In this document: positions 28,573 through 38,019 of the stretch, piece by piece
Position numbering within the stretch: position 1 is the first letter of the stretch
Layout: every line of letters begins with the position of its first letter
DNA from: Sphingomonas sp. S2M10
GTDB lineage: Bacteria; Pseudomonadota; Alphaproteobacteria; Sphingomonadales; Sphingomonadaceae
Length of the DNA stretch: 64,000 nt
Direction of reading: 5' to 3'
Assembly: GCF_012650175.1 (NCBI RefSeq)
Contig: NZ_JAAILI010000067.1
Coordinates: forward strand, 35,369-99,368
Translations under genes and position numbers: made by a program
Notes under the pieces: generated by a model
The model's input: the letters and a program-made list of their open reading frames with translations, nothing else
The model's database searches: none
Told to the model about the DNA's origin: nothing

Positions 28573-28914
28573 TCAGCCCAGAATCAGATAGGCCTTGCGA
28601 ACGGTGTTTCGGATTTCCCATTCTCCCTGCGCGTTGGCAGGGAAATAGATCGAATCTCCGGCGCGGAACTCGACGGTCTGGCCGTCATCGGGGGTAAAGC
28701 TGCCCTCACCCTCGATGAAGTAGCTGTATTCGGCCTGGGCGACCTGACGGCGGAAACGGCCGGGCGTAGATTCCCAGATACCGGCGTTGCCGGCAGGGGT
28801 TTCCGTAATGCCGGCGATGCGTGTCATTGCGATCTGCTCGCTGGTCGGAGCGCCCACGGGGGCTGGTGCGCTGAAGGCGCTTTCGTCTTCGATGCGGATC
28901 AGGACAGGCGCCAT
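28573..28914 (-). CDS. Cupin-domain protein (DUF861/EutQ-like)
   Basis: 113 aa single cupin: AEYSYFIEGEGSFTPDDGQTVEFRAGDSIYFPANAQGEWEI. The usual first-motif histidines are replaced, so metal binding is doubtful. GAGGAG lies 7 nt before ATG at 28914. It sits between the oxidase and the PucR gene and may act on, or sense, a pathway intermediate. It corresponds in position to nmpD of the N-methylpyrrolidone cluster as I recall it. Confidence 0.85.
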   Translation of the reverse strand: MAPVLIRIEDESAFSAPAPVGAPTSEQIAMTRIAGITETPAGNAGIWESTPGRFRRQVAQAEYSYFIEGEGSFTPDDGQTVEFRAGDSIYFPANAQGEWEIRNTVRKAYLILG

Positions 28915-28924
28915 GATGAACTCC

Positions 28925-30328
28925 TCAAGATTTGTCTTCGAGACCGGAAGGGGCGAGACGGGCAAGCAGCTTGTCGAACAGCGCCGGAGGCTTGCTCTGC
29001 AACTCGGCCCTTTCCTTGCGCAGGACGGCATTACGCACCATCCTGCCGCCCAGATAGCGGAAGGGTTCGGGCGGGAAGCCCTTGCATGCCCTGCCGACGA
29101 GGGAACAGCGGCTCCATTCGTCATCGCGGCCAAGCGCAAGGCCGGCGAGGATACGCCCTCCCAGGCGGCTTGGACCGACGCCATTGCCGCTCCAGCCGAT
29201 GCCATAGAAAAGATTGGGCTGGCCACCCAGCCTACCGAATACCGGCAGGCTGTCATAGGTGCGGTCGACGGGGCCGGACCAACTGTCGGCGACCACGTTC
29301 CCGTCCAGATCCGGATAGGTCGAGAAGAGATCGGCGCTGGTCAGCGCGATGCTGTCGGCGTCCTCGCTGAACACCCCATTGATTTCCGAGCGATAGGCGA
29401 TCGCGCCCGTGCCCTTTCCAAAGGCGATGCGCCCGTCACGCGTGGTGCGGTAGTAATCCACGAGCAACTGGGAGTCGGTGATGGATTCACCGCCGGTCCA
29501 GCCGATCTCGTCGAACTGATCGCCCAGCGGCCGGGTCACCACGATGGAACTGTTGACCGGCGTGATGAGGCGCAAAAGCTCCGGAAGCACCGCCGACCAG
29601 GCATTGGTCGCCAGCACAACCCTATCTGCCGCCAGCGCACCTGCCCGGCTGATGAGCTTCGCCGGCGTGCCCGGCTCGATGCGTTCGACGGCACTCTGTT
29701 CGTGAATGACGACGCCCGCCTCAAGCGCCACGCGACGCATGCCCTGAACCAGCGCATAGGGCTGCACGGTGGCGTTGGAGGCTTCGAACACGCCGCCAAG
29801 ATGCACGGGCGAGCCGGTGCGGCGGCGCACCTCTTCGGGCGAAAGGCGCTCGAACGGGCGGACGCCCAGCTTCTCGCAGGCTTGCAACGTACCGTTCCAC
29901 GAATCCACATGGGCGGGCGTGGTCGCCGTCCACAGCCAGCCCTTCTGCACGAAATGGGCGTCGATTCCGTGCTGATTGCAGAATTCGCCGAGCTCCGAAA
30001 TGGCCACCTCGGCGCTTCGCCCCAGAAACAGCGCCTCCTCGACGGTGCAGAAGGAGCGGATGGTGCCGATCTTCGGCCACCAAGACATGACGAAACCGCC
30101 ATTGCGACCGGACGCTCCGCCACCGCAAACATCCTGTTCCAGCAGCACGACCCGGCAATCCGGTTCGTGCTGCTTGATGGTTAGGGCGGTCCACAGGCCG
30201 ACGAAGCCGCCGCCGATGATCGCGACGTCAGCGCGGCTCTCGCCCACCAGCGGCGGGCAAGGCTCGGACGATACCATCGAGTCCTGCCAGTAGCTGCGCT
30301 TGAGCGGCTTTGAAATGCGGAATTTCAT
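28925..30328 (-). CDS. FAD-dependent amine/amino-acid oxidoreductase (DAO family, PuuB-like)
   Basis: 467 aa. The dinucleotide-binding motif ADVAIIGGGFVGLWTAL (about residues 33-49) is followed by LLEQDVCGGGASGRNGGF, typical of DAO/GlpO enzymes such as gamma-glutamylputrescine oxidase. The C-terminal PNLFYGIGWSGNGVGPSRLGG closes the FAD site. It would oxidise a secondary or primary amine, for example 4-(methylamino)butyrate, to an aldehyde. ATG at 30328 follows AGGGAA; an in-frame start further up is not supported. Confidence 0.88.
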   Translation of the reverse strand: MKFRISKPLKRSYWQDSMVSSEPCPPLVGESRADVAIIGGGFVGLWTALTIKQHEPDCRVVLLEQDVCGGGASGRNGGFVMSWWPKIGTIRSFCTVEEALFLGRSAEVAISELGEFCNQHGIDAHFVQKGWLWTATTPAHVDSWNGTLQACEKLGVRPFERLSPEEVRRRTGSPVHLGGVFEASNATVQPYALVQGMRRVALEAGVVIHEQSAVERIEPGTPAKLISRAGALAADRVVLATNAWSAVLPELLRLITPVNSSIVVTRPLGDQFDEIGWTGGESITDSQLLVDYYRTTRDGRIAFGKGTGAIAYRSEINGVFSEDADSIALTSADLFSTYPDLDGNVVADSWSGPVDRTYDSLPVFGRLGGQPNLFYGIGWSGNGVGPSRLGGRILAGLALGRDDEWSRCSLVGRACKGFPPEPFRYLGGRMVRNAVLRKERAELQSKPPALFDKLLARLAPSGLEDKS

Positions 30329-30466
30329 GGTCTTTCCCTGTCGTTCGGCCGGCCTGCCGACGCAAATCCGGCGCGGGCGCGGCACAAGTCCTGTCCGTTG
30401 GTGCAGCCCGTTTCCGGGCCACGCCAATCGGTCCTCTCATGTCGCAGCGTCCGGAACGCCGGTCTT

Positions 30467-32236
30467 TCAGCCGCGCAGCGCGGCGGTTGCAGCTTCGTCG
30501 ACCTTGAGCAAGTTCGGGTCGATGACCACGCCATAGAGGCGCTTGGCCGCATCGAGGCTGATATACTCGTCGAGCACGTCTTCCAGCACATCCTCGGCCG
30601 AGCGCTTCAGCGGGTTGCCCCAGCCGCCGCCGCCCGTGCTTTCGAACATGAAGGTCTCGCCTGCGCCGAACTTGTGCGAGGCCAGCAGCGGATTGTGCCA
30701 GTTCCCCGTGTCGTCGATGCCGCCGATCACCTCCAGCGCGCCATCGGCTCGGATATGGCTGGACCGCTGCACGGCGCTGGTTAGACCGCCGGCAGCGCCG
30801 GGGCTGCCGGCCAGCGTGCGCGAGGTTTCCATGCCCAGCTCGCCGCCGCCGAAGAAGCGTACCTTGAACACCGAACCGAGGCCGCCGCGATACTGGCCGG
30901 CGCCGGCGGAATCCTTCCTGAGTTCGAAGGCTTCGTAAGCGATCGGGAAGAACAGTTCCGCCGTCTCGGCCGCCATGTTCATGCAGTTACCCAGCGGGTC
31001 CATGGTGACGTTCATGCCATCCGAATAGGGCGTGCCGCCCCAGCCGCCGGCGGGCAGGTCGGAGAACACGTCCGCCCGGCCTTCGGCGTCGACGCAGCTT
31101 GCCACGAACCAGTTGGCATCCGAGCACGTCGATCCCGTGACTCGTTCAGGGATCGCCTTCGCAAGAGCCTGCCAGATCGCGCTGGTGATCTTGGATGCCG
31201 TCAGCGTCGTGCAGCCGATGGTCGGGGCCGGCCATGTGGCATTCAGCCAGCAGCCTTCCGGCAGGACAACCTCGATCGGGTTGAACAGGCCCTGGTTCTG
31301 CGGAGCGTCCGGCGCCAGGAAGAACTGGAGCGAATAGAGCGCCGCGGACATGGTATTGGCCTTGGGCGAGTTGATCGCACCCTGGCACATCGGATCGGTG
31401 CCGGTGAAGTCGACCTTGATCGAGGTATCCCCGATTTCAAGCCGCACCTTTACCATGACGCGCTTCTGGGTGATGCCGTCGGTATCGGCATAATCTTCTG
31501 CCTCGTAGATACCGTTCGGGATCGTGCGGATGCTCTCGCGCACCATCTTTTCGGTATAGGCCTGGATCTTCTTCATCGCCGCGCGGACGATGTCGACGCC
31601 GTAGCGCTCGCATGCCCGCTGCATCTCCTGCTCGGCCGCCAGCAGCGCGCCGAGATGAGCCTGTACGTCGCCCTTGATGAAGTGCGGCGTGCGCGAGTTG
31701 TTGAGGATGATCGCCAGAAGGTCTTCGTTGAGCTTGCCGCCGGAATAGATTTTCAGCGGCGGCAGGCGCAAGCCTTCGGCGGCAATGTGGGTGCTGAACG
31801 CTTGGCCACCGGCGCCGCCGCCGCCCAGGTCCATCCAGTGACCACGGCTGACGCCGTAGCCGATCAGTTCCTTCTTGTAGAAAATCGGTTTGGTGAAGGT
31901 GATGTCGTTGATGTGGGTGCCGCCCCGATAGGGATCGTTGAGCACAAGCACGTCGCCTTCATGCACGTTGTCCTTGCCGACGCCCTTCACGGCTTCCTCC
32001 GCCGAGAACTTCATCGCCGCAAGGTGGACCGGGCAATTCGCCGCCTGGCTTAGCAGTTGCAGATCCGCGTCATAGATCGCGTTCGAGAAGTCGAGCATAT
32101 CCGCCAGGATCGGCGAGAACGACGACCGCTGAAGAACGGTGGCCATCCGGTCGGAGGCGAATTCGAAGATGCTGCGCATCACCTCGAAGGTGATGGGGTC
32201 GATGTCTATATCGGTATGAACGATGTTCTGGCTCAT
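30467..32236 (-). CDS. hyuB: Hydantoinase/oxoprolinase subunit B
   Basis: 589 aa, HyuB family: DPITFEVMRSIFEFASDRMATVLQRSSFSPI, then VLNDPYRGGTHINDITFTKPIF and the GGGGWGNP C-terminal block. With HyuA it makes an ATP-dependent cyclic amide hydrolase (N-methylhydantoinase, 5-oxoprolinase or 2-pyrrolidone hydrolase type). It follows hyuA by 15 bp. Substrate inferred from the neighbours: a lactam such as N-methylpyrrolidone or 2-pyrrolidone. Confidence 0.93.
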   Translation of the reverse strand: MSQNIVHTDIDIDPITFEVMRSIFEFASDRMATVLQRSSFSPILADMLDFSNAIYDADLQLLSQAANCPVHLAAMKFSAEEAVKGVGKDNVHEGDVLVLNDPYRGGTHINDITFTKPIFYKKELIGYGVSRGHWMDLGGGGAGGQAFSTHIAAEGLRLPPLKIYSGGKLNEDLLAIILNNSRTPHFIKGDVQAHLGALLAAEQEMQRACERYGVDIVRAAMKKIQAYTEKMVRESIRTIPNGIYEAEDYADTDGITQKRVMVKVRLEIGDTSIKVDFTGTDPMCQGAINSPKANTMSAALYSLQFFLAPDAPQNQGLFNPIEVVLPEGCWLNATWPAPTIGCTTLTASKITSAIWQALAKAIPERVTGSTCSDANWFVASCVDAEGRADVFSDLPAGGWGGTPYSDGMNVTMDPLGNCMNMAAETAELFFPIAYEAFELRKDSAGAGQYRGGLGSVFKVRFFGGGELGMETSRTLAGSPGAAGGLTSAVQRSSHIRADGALEVIGGIDDTGNWHNPLLASHKFGAGETFMFESTGGGGWGNPLKRSAEDVLEDVLDEYISLDAAKRLYGVVIDPNLLKVDEAATAALRG

Positions 32237-32251
32237 AATTTTTCCTCCCCC

Positions 32252-34282
32252 TCAGATTTCGATGTCGATGACCAGCGCACCCATCGCGTTGACATGGGCG
32301 TGGGTCTTCGGCGGCAGGACCGTGCAGGCGTGATCGTATTCGATGATTGCCGGGCCATGGATCTGGTGGTGAGTGGTCAGCGCCTCACCCTCATAGATAT
32401 CGCATCTGGTCCATTCACCGTCGAAGTAGACGTCGCGCTGCCCCTTGATAGCCGCCTTCTCGTCGGCCGAGTAATGGACTTCGACCGGCGGCGGATCGTC
32501 CATCCGGCCAATGGCGGTGACGCTGAACGACACGAAGGCCGGGGCAAAATCATCCGAGCTGACGCCGAATTCCTGCAGGTGAACACCGTGGAACTCGTTC
32601 TCGATGCCCGGCAGATGGGCGGTGGTCAGCACACCGTTCGGCAACGGGGTGTCCACCTCGTAGGACTGGCCCACATAGCGCATCTGCGCGCTGCGGATGA
32701 TTTCGATTTCCTGCTCGTTGGCGAAGCCTTGCTGGACGAGTTCCTTCCTCGCACTGGCTTCGAGGTCGTTCAGGATCTCGTTCACCTTGCCCGGATCGGC
32801 CTCCATGACCGGCGAGTAATAGAAGTGCTCAATGTCCTGACGCAGATCCATGACGGTCGCGCCGAAGGCCGAGGCGACGCCCGCATGCGGCGGCACGATG
32901 ACCTTGGGGATGTTCATTGATCTGGCGACGAAACACGCCGCAAGAGCGCCGGCGCCGCCGAAGCTGGCATAGACGAAATCGCGCGGGTCGCGGCCGCGGG
33001 CGACCAGAACCTTTTTCACCGCCTGCGCCATGTATTCACAGCCGATGCGGATCATGCCTTCGGCGGTCGCCAGGGTCGTCAGGCCGATCTCGCCGGCCAG
33101 CTTGTCCATCGCCTTACGGGCCGCCTCGATATCGAGGTCGATCTTGCCGTTCAGGGTCGGGTCAAGACGGCCAAGCAGCAGGTTGGCGTCGGTGATGGTG
33201 GGCTGTGTGCCGCCACGGCCATAGCAGACCGGGCCGGGCTCGGAGCCGGCACTCTTCGGACCGACACGCAGCGAGCCACCCGCGTCGACCCAGCCGATCG
33301 AGCCGCCGCCGGAACCGACGCTGTGGATGTCGAGCATCGGAACGACGATCGGCACTTCCCATTCCAGCTCATGGTCGCGGGTGATCAGGCCCTTGCCGTG
33401 TTCGACGATTGAAACGTCGAAACTGGTGCCGCCGACATCGGTGTGCAGGATACGGTCGAAACCGCTCTGTTCGGTCAGATAGCCGGCATAGGCCACGCCG
33501 CCGGCGGGGCCGGATTCCAGCATGTCTTCAGGATGCTGACGCGCCGCGCCCGCGGACATGACGCCGCCGCTGCTCTTGAGGATCAGCAGCTTGCCGGTGA
33601 ACCCGTGCTGGTCCAGCCGCTTTTCCAGATCGTCCATATACTTGACCATCACCGGCATACACGCGGCGCGCACTGCGGTGGTGACGAAACGGCCATGCTC
33701 GCGGAAGATTGGACGGGTCTCGGACGACAGCACGATATGAAGATCCGGGCAATATTCCCGCAAGATGTCGCGCATCTGTTCTTCATGCTCGCCGCTGGCA
33801 TAAGAGTTGATGAAGCCGATCGCGACGGACTGGATGCCCGCGGCCTTGATCTTTTCGGCCACTCCGCGCGCCACGGCAACATCGAGCGGGCGCTCGGTTT
33901 CACCGCGCACATTAGTGCGCTCGGGAACTGTATAGCGATAGCGGCGCTTGATGATCGGCTTGGGCTTGGTCTGGTAAGGATCATAGAGATGCTGGCGATG
34001 CTGGCGCCCGATCTCGATAGTGTCGCGGAAGCCCTCTGTCGTAATGAAGGCGGCATCCGGATAGCTGCGCTCGATCAAAGCATTGGTGGCCGTCGTCGTG
34101 CCGTGCATCAGATATGAGATGTCAGAGATGCTGATCCCGGCTTTTTCGATCGATTCGAGAACTGCGATCGAGCGATCCTGCTTCGTCGTGAGAACTTTGG
34201 CGGTAACTTGCTTGCCGGTCTTCTCCTCCCATGCAAACAAGTCTGTAAACGTACCGCCGACGTCGATTCCGACCCTCCACAT
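32252..34282 (-). CDS. hyuA: Hydantoinase/oxoprolinase subunit A
   Basis: 676 aa, ASKHA-type ATPase fold. The phosphate loops are visible as GIDVGGTFTDLFAWE (residues 4-18) and HTDVGGTSFDVSIVE; EHGRFVTTAVRAACMP and FGGAGALAACFVARS are further family blocks. It is the ATP-using subunit of the lactam hydrolase with HyuB. GGGAGGAAGC directly upstream fixes ATG at 34282; the frame is open further upstream without homology. It is the first gene of the six-gene cargo operon (hyuA, hyuB, oxidase, cupin, pucR, gabD). Confidence 0.93.
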   Translation of the reverse strand: MWRVGIDVGGTFTDLFAWEEKTGKQVTAKVLTTKQDRSIAVLESIEKAGISISDISYLMHGTTTATNALIERSYPDAAFITTEGFRDTIEIGRQHRQHLYDPYQTKPKPIIKRRYRYTVPERTNVRGETERPLDVAVARGVAEKIKAAGIQSVAIGFINSYASGEHEEQMRDILREYCPDLHIVLSSETRPIFREHGRFVTTAVRAACMPVMVKYMDDLEKRLDQHGFTGKLLILKSSGGVMSAGAARQHPEDMLESGPAGGVAYAGYLTEQSGFDRILHTDVGGTSFDVSIVEHGKGLITRDHELEWEVPIVVPMLDIHSVGSGGGSIGWVDAGGSLRVGPKSAGSEPGPVCYGRGGTQPTITDANLLLGRLDPTLNGKIDLDIEAARKAMDKLAGEIGLTTLATAEGMIRIGCEYMAQAVKKVLVARGRDPRDFVYASFGGAGALAACFVARSMNIPKVIVPPHAGVASAFGATVMDLRQDIEHFYYSPVMEADPGKVNEILNDLEASARKELVQQGFANEQEIEIIRSAQMRYVGQSYEVDTPLPNGVLTTAHLPGIENEFHGVHLQEFGVSSDDFAPAFVSFSVTAIGRMDDPPPVEVHYSADEKAAIKGQRDVYFDGEWTRCDIYEGEALTTHHQIHGPAIIEYDHACTVLPPKTHAHVNAMGALVIDIEI

Positions 34283-34692
34283 TGCTTCCTCCCTTTCGTG
34301 CATATGTTGTAGGCCTGTCATGATTTCCTCGGGCAAGGCCCTCCGGTCAATCATGTGAAAGCAGGAAATGAAGCGGTGAATTCCGCCTTTGGATCTATAG
34401 ACATCACCTTTCGGGCAAGCGATTTTTCTGAGAGATTCACACTGGCCGCGCATCGCGTAAGAGAGGATGTCGGCCAGCTTCATCGCGGAATGCGTGAACG
34501 CAATCCTCGACCAGCGTTCCTCGCGTAGCGGTGGCGTGCCGATCGCGATGTGGCGCACGGCAGTCGCTGGATCGACGAACCCAACCAGGGAACGGGGAAA
34601 TGAGGGCTACGGCAATCGTCGAGGTCAGTATCTGTCTTTGCCGCGATCACGGGGATTGCAGCATATGCGAGATTTGAGAGGGATGCCCACGA
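34283..34692. other. Intergenic region between cargo operon and LysR gene
   Basis: 410 bp between the divergent hyuA and LysR genes. It should hold both promoters. No open frame with recognisable protein content and no clear operator palindrome was found. It is also the seam between cargo DNA and the conserved transfer backbone. Confidence 0.5.
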
Positions 34693-35628
34693 TTGCAGAT
34701 AGAGGTGCGACATCTGCGCTATATGATCGCCGCCGCGGAGCACGGAAGTTTCCGACGCGCCGCAGCGGCGCTCGGGGTCGAATCTTCGGCCGTCAGCCGG
34801 CGTATTCGTGATCTCGAAGATAGTGTCGGCGCCAGTTTGTTTTCCCGATATGCGGGCGGTGTTCGCCTGAACGAAGCCGGTGAGCGCTTCCTTCACCATG
34901 CGCGTCAGGCTCTCGGTCAGATCGATGCCGCCGGGAACCATGCCGCCACGATCGGGCGCGGTGAAAGCGGGACGGTCAGGATCGGAATACTCGATTCCTT
35001 CGCTTCGACCTTCGTGACCGAACTGCTTCAAGGCTATGACACGAGGCATCCTGGCATCAGGCTTGACTATGTGGAGAAGGAACCCGCCGGGCTTATCGCG
35101 GCAATCCGCCAGCGTCAGATCGATATTGCCTTCCTGATCGGAATATTCGAAGCTCCCGGTTGCGAAATCGCCCAGCTCTGGAACGAGCGCGTCTATATCG
35201 CCATGGCCGAAGCCGACGATCTGACCAGACTGGAGGCTATCGGCTGGCCGGACATCAAGGATCGACGGTTTGTCGTGACCGAGGTCGCACCGGGGCCGCA
35301 GATCACCGACTATCTCCGGCTGCGATTGGCGATGCTGGGGGCAAGCCCCATCGTCGAGAGGCAGGCCGTCTATCGGGATACGCTCATGCAGATCGTGGCG
35401 GGCGGCCAGCAGGTGACGCTCGTCATCGAATCCTACACGGCGATGAGCTTTCCCGGGGTCGTCTATCGCCGGCTGGGCAATGAGGTCATACCGCTCTGCG
35501 CTGTCTGGTCGCCGGCCAATGAAAACCCGGCGTTTCGCAGGCTGCTCAGCCTCGCCAAAGCATTCTCGAAGAAATATCCGGCTCGTCTTGCAAAGGCAGA
35601 CGGGGAGAAGGCAGTTCGCGAGGACTAG
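34693..35628 (+). CDS. LysR-family transcriptional regulator
   Basis: 311 aa. The N-terminal winged helix reads IEVRHLRYMIAAAEHGSFRRAAAALGVESSAVSRRIRDLED (residues 3-43). A substrate-binding domain follows from about residue 92. The start is uncertain: TTG at 34693 is assigned, and a GTG at 34705 is possible. Its stop shares a CTAG with the stop of the convergent DUF2274 gene, so the two ends overlap. A LysR gene next to trbI-DUF2274 is a recurring feature of this ICE type, so it probably belongs to the transfer module rather than the cargo. Confidence 0.85.
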   Translation: MQIEVRHLRYMIAAAEHGSFRRAAAALGVESSAVSRRIRDLEDSVGASLFSRYAGGVRLNEAGERFLHHARQALGQIDAAGNHAATIGRGESGTVRIGILDSFASTFVTELLQGYDTRHPGIRLDYVEKEPAGLIAAIRQRQIDIAFLIGIFEAPGCEIAQLWNERVYIAMAEADDLTRLEAIGWPDIKDRRFVVTEVAPGPQITDYLRLRLAMLGASPIVERQAVYRDTLMQIVAGGQQVTLVIESYTAMSFPGVVYRRLGNEVIPLCAVWSPANENPAFRRLLSLAKAFSKKYPARLAKADGEKAVRED

Positions 35629-35867
35629 GCTGTCCCGTCGGCGCTCCGACCCGGTGATCGCCGTGCCTTTGCAAAACCGCGATCCGTGGCGATGAACCGC
35701 TCCAGCATCGGCACGATGAGCCTGACGGGATCGGCAGCGGGCTGCCCGGTCTCGCGGGCCAGCACCTCGGCATAGGCGATGAGATCGCGGTGAAGCTGCG
35801 CGGGCATTTCCACCGTCATCTTCACCGGCTTGTCGTCGGCCAGCGGGCCGAGCTTCAGCTTCGTCAT
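35625..35867 (-). CDS. DUF2274 protein, last gene of the trb cluster
   Basis: 80 aa: MTKLKLGPLADDKPVKMTVE, then LHRDLIAYAEVLARETGQ and a basic tail. Resembles ribbon-helix-helix proteins in the VKMTVEMPAQLHRDL part. It starts 2 bp after the trbI stop and is regularly found at this place after trbI. Role unknown; possibly a regulator of the transfer operon. Confidence 0.83.
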   Translation of the reverse strand: MTKLKLGPLADDKPVKMTVEMPAQLHRDLIAYAEVLARETGQPAADPVRLIVPMLERFIATDRGFAKARRSPGRSADGTA

Positions 35868-35869
35868 GG

Positions 35870-37009
35870 TCAGCCTCGGTAGGATTCGAGAACAAGGTCG
35901 CGGGTGACGATGATCCTGACCGGAAAACCGGGCCTGATCGTCAATGTCGGCGCAACCTGCAACTGGCGCTGGATGATCTGCTGTCCGGCCTGGTTGATGG
36001 TGTCCTGCGCCCCGTCCTGGATAGCGCGGATCAGCCGGTCCTCGTCGTCGGTCGCCAGTTCCGTGCCGATGGCGAGCAGGGTGGACAGGCCGGCGGCCTT
36101 CATCAGATCCCACCAGTGATAATCGACACCATCCTCGAGGCCGGCGTAGCCGGCGGCATCCGCGCCGGGCTGCCGCTCCAGCACGATGGAGCGGCCGTTG
36201 GGCAGGATGAGGCGATTCCACACCAGCAGCACCCTGCGCTGGCCGAAGGTCACGCCGGCATCGTATTGGCCGATGATGCGCGTTCCCTGCGGGATCAGGA
36301 GCAGGCTGCCGGTCGGGCTGTCATAGACATTTTCCGTGACCTGCGCCGTGATCTGGCCGGGGAGATCGGAACGGATGCCGGTAATCATCGCGGCCGGGAT
36401 CACAGCCCCGGCCTGAAGGATGTAGGGCGAGGCCGGCGCGGCGATGCGATCCGTGGCGACTGTCCGCCGATCTACCGGGCCATTCAGGAAGGCAGTATGC
36501 CGGTCCTGTGTCGCGGGCTGGCCACCGAGGCCGAGACCGGCAAGGCTTGGATTGGCGGTGTCGGGGGCGGTCCCCGTTGTCGGCGCGGTCTGGAAGAAGA
36601 CGCGGCTGACGCGCGCGGCCTCTTCCTCGGCGAGACGGCGCTGTTCAGCCGGATCGACGGCAGGCGTCATCACGACGGGGGCTGCGACGGGCTGGCCCCG
36701 ATTCCGGGCATCGAGGATCGGGCCGCCGAGATCGCCCGGCAATGCCGGTCCCAGGATGGGGCCGGTATAGTCCCGCGGCAGGCCGGACAGACCATCGGCC
36801 GTAGGCCGGTTTTCGGTCGAATAGAGTTCCTCGCCGCCCGATCCCATGTCGCGGGTCTGGAGGGCGTAGATGAGCGCTCCGCCGATGCCGAGAAGGGCGG
36901 CGGCTCCGACACCGGCGAGCATCTTGCGGGACAGGCGGGTGACACGCGGCGGCGCGGCCCGCAGCCGCATCGGCGCTGTGGTGTCCGTGGTGGCGCTGTC
37001 TTCGGTCAT
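35870..37009 (-). CDS. trbI: Conjugal transfer protein TrbI (VirB10 homologue)
   Basis: 379 aa. A short cytoplasmic N-terminus, one membrane segment (MLAGVGAAALLGIGGALIYAL, about 30-50), a Pro-rich periplasmic linker, and the C-terminal VirB10 barrel domain with VIPAAMITGIRSDLPGQITAQV and GTRIIGQYDAGVTFGQRR. It spans the envelope and forms the outer-membrane core complex with TrbG. It overlaps the trbG stop by 4 bp. Confidence 0.95.
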   Translation of the reverse strand: MTEDSATTDTTAPMRLRAAPPRVTRLSRKMLAGVGAAALLGIGGALIYALQTRDMGSGGEELYSTENRPTADGLSGLPRDYTGPILGPALPGDLGGPILDARNRGQPVAAPVVMTPAVDPAEQRRLAEEEAARVSRVFFQTAPTTGTAPDTANPSLAGLGLGGQPATQDRHTAFLNGPVDRRTVATDRIAAPASPYILQAGAVIPAAMITGIRSDLPGQITAQVTENVYDSPTGSLLLIPQGTRIIGQYDAGVTFGQRRVLLVWNRLILPNGRSIVLERQPGADAAGYAGLEDGVDYHWWDLMKAAGLSTLLAIGTELATDDEDRLIRAIQDGAQDTINQAGQQIIQRQLQVAPTLTIRPGFPVRIIVTRDLVLESYRG

Positions 37010-38019
37010 GACGGGGATTCTCCGGTTGCTACGGGTCGCGTGGCGGCCTGGCGCTCTTCAACGCGGACGATCCTGACCGTCTGCTGCTGCTTGCCGCTGC
37101 CAAGGCGCAGCTCGGCCGCGCCGAACAGGCGGTCCACGATCAGGACATTATGATAGATGCGGCTGTTGACGATTTGGGTCTCGCCATCGGTACCGATGAC
37201 GAAGATCGGCGGCATCTCGCCCTGCACGATGCCGCGCGGGAAGACGATATAGACGCGGCGGCCATCGTCGAAGACGGAGATGGGCCGCCAGGGAGGGTTG
37301 TCGCCGGTCAGGCCGTAGCGATAATTGCGCGCGGCCTCGGCCGGGATGATCGGTGCGACGGGAACGCTCTGGCGCTGGCCGGGCGGCGGTGCCGGATAGG
37401 CCCAGGCCACGGCGGGCATGTAGAGCGCCTCCCGCGCGCGCAGCTCGATCATATAGGTGCGGCGGTCGGTGGTGACGACGAGGTTGGTGGTGATGTCCGG
37501 CCGGGTCGGCTTGACGAGAATATGGACCCGGCGCGTCGTGCCGGAGCCGCTTTCCGTGTCGCCGATGATCCAGCGGGCGGTGTCGCCTGCCGCAATCGGT
37601 CCCGCGCCGGTCAGGCTCTCGCCCGGCTCCAGCGCAATGGTCGTGATCTGTCCCGGCGCGGCATAGACCTGATAGAGCGCGCCTTCCGACCAGGGATAGA
37701 TCTGGATGGCGTTATAGTAGCCCTCGCGGCGCGGCTCTACGCGCGCGGCGGCGTTGGCGTTCTCGACACGACCGGCCGGTGTTCCGGCAGCGGTGCCGCC
37801 GCGCGCAACCGTCCAGGCCGGTGGCGTGTGCAATGGCCGGGGTCGGTCGTCGGTCGCGGCAGCCTGCACGATGGGCAATGGCGGCACGTCGGCATCGTAG
37901 CTGAATTGCGGAGGGCGATTGGTGGCGCAGCCGGCCAGCATGGTTGCGGAAAGCAGCAAAGCCGCCATTGCGGATTTACGGAAAGCCGGAACGGCCGAGC
38001 TGCGATGGGATATGTTCAT
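37006..38019 (-). CDS. trbG: Conjugal transfer protein TrbG (VirB9 homologue)
   Basis: 337 aa lipoprotein: MAALLLSATMLAGCATN gives a lipobox LAGC. The VirB9 domain covers roughly residues 120-330 (DTARWIIGDTESGSG..HILVKPTRPDITTNLVVTTDRRTY, then RIYHNVLIVDRLFGAAELRLG). It forms the outer-membrane channel core. The start ATG at 38019 overlaps the trbF stop (ATGA). Confidence 0.95.
   Translation of the reverse strand: MNISHRSSAVPAFRKSAMAALLLSATMLAGCATNRPPQFSYDADVPPLPIVQAAATDDRPRPLHTPPAWTVARGGTAAGTPAGRVENANAAARVEPRREGYYNAIQIYPWSEGALYQVYAAPGQITTIALEPGESLTGAGPIAAGDTARWIIGDTESGSGTTRRVHILVKPTRPDITTNLVVTTDRRTYMIELRAREALYMPAVAWAYPAPPPGQRQSVPVAPIIPAEAARNYRYGLTGDNPPWRPISVFDDGRRVYIVFPRGIVQGEMPPIFVIGTDGETQIVNSRIYHNVLIVDRLFGAAELRLGSGKQQQTVRIVRVEERQAATRPVATGESPS

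Noticed and set aside
30467..34282. Calling hyuA/hyuB acetone carboxylase or 5-oxoprolinase
   Set aside because: No third acetone carboxylase subunit is present, and the amine oxidase plus succinate-semialdehyde dehydrogenase fit lactam breakdown better; the exact substrate stays open.
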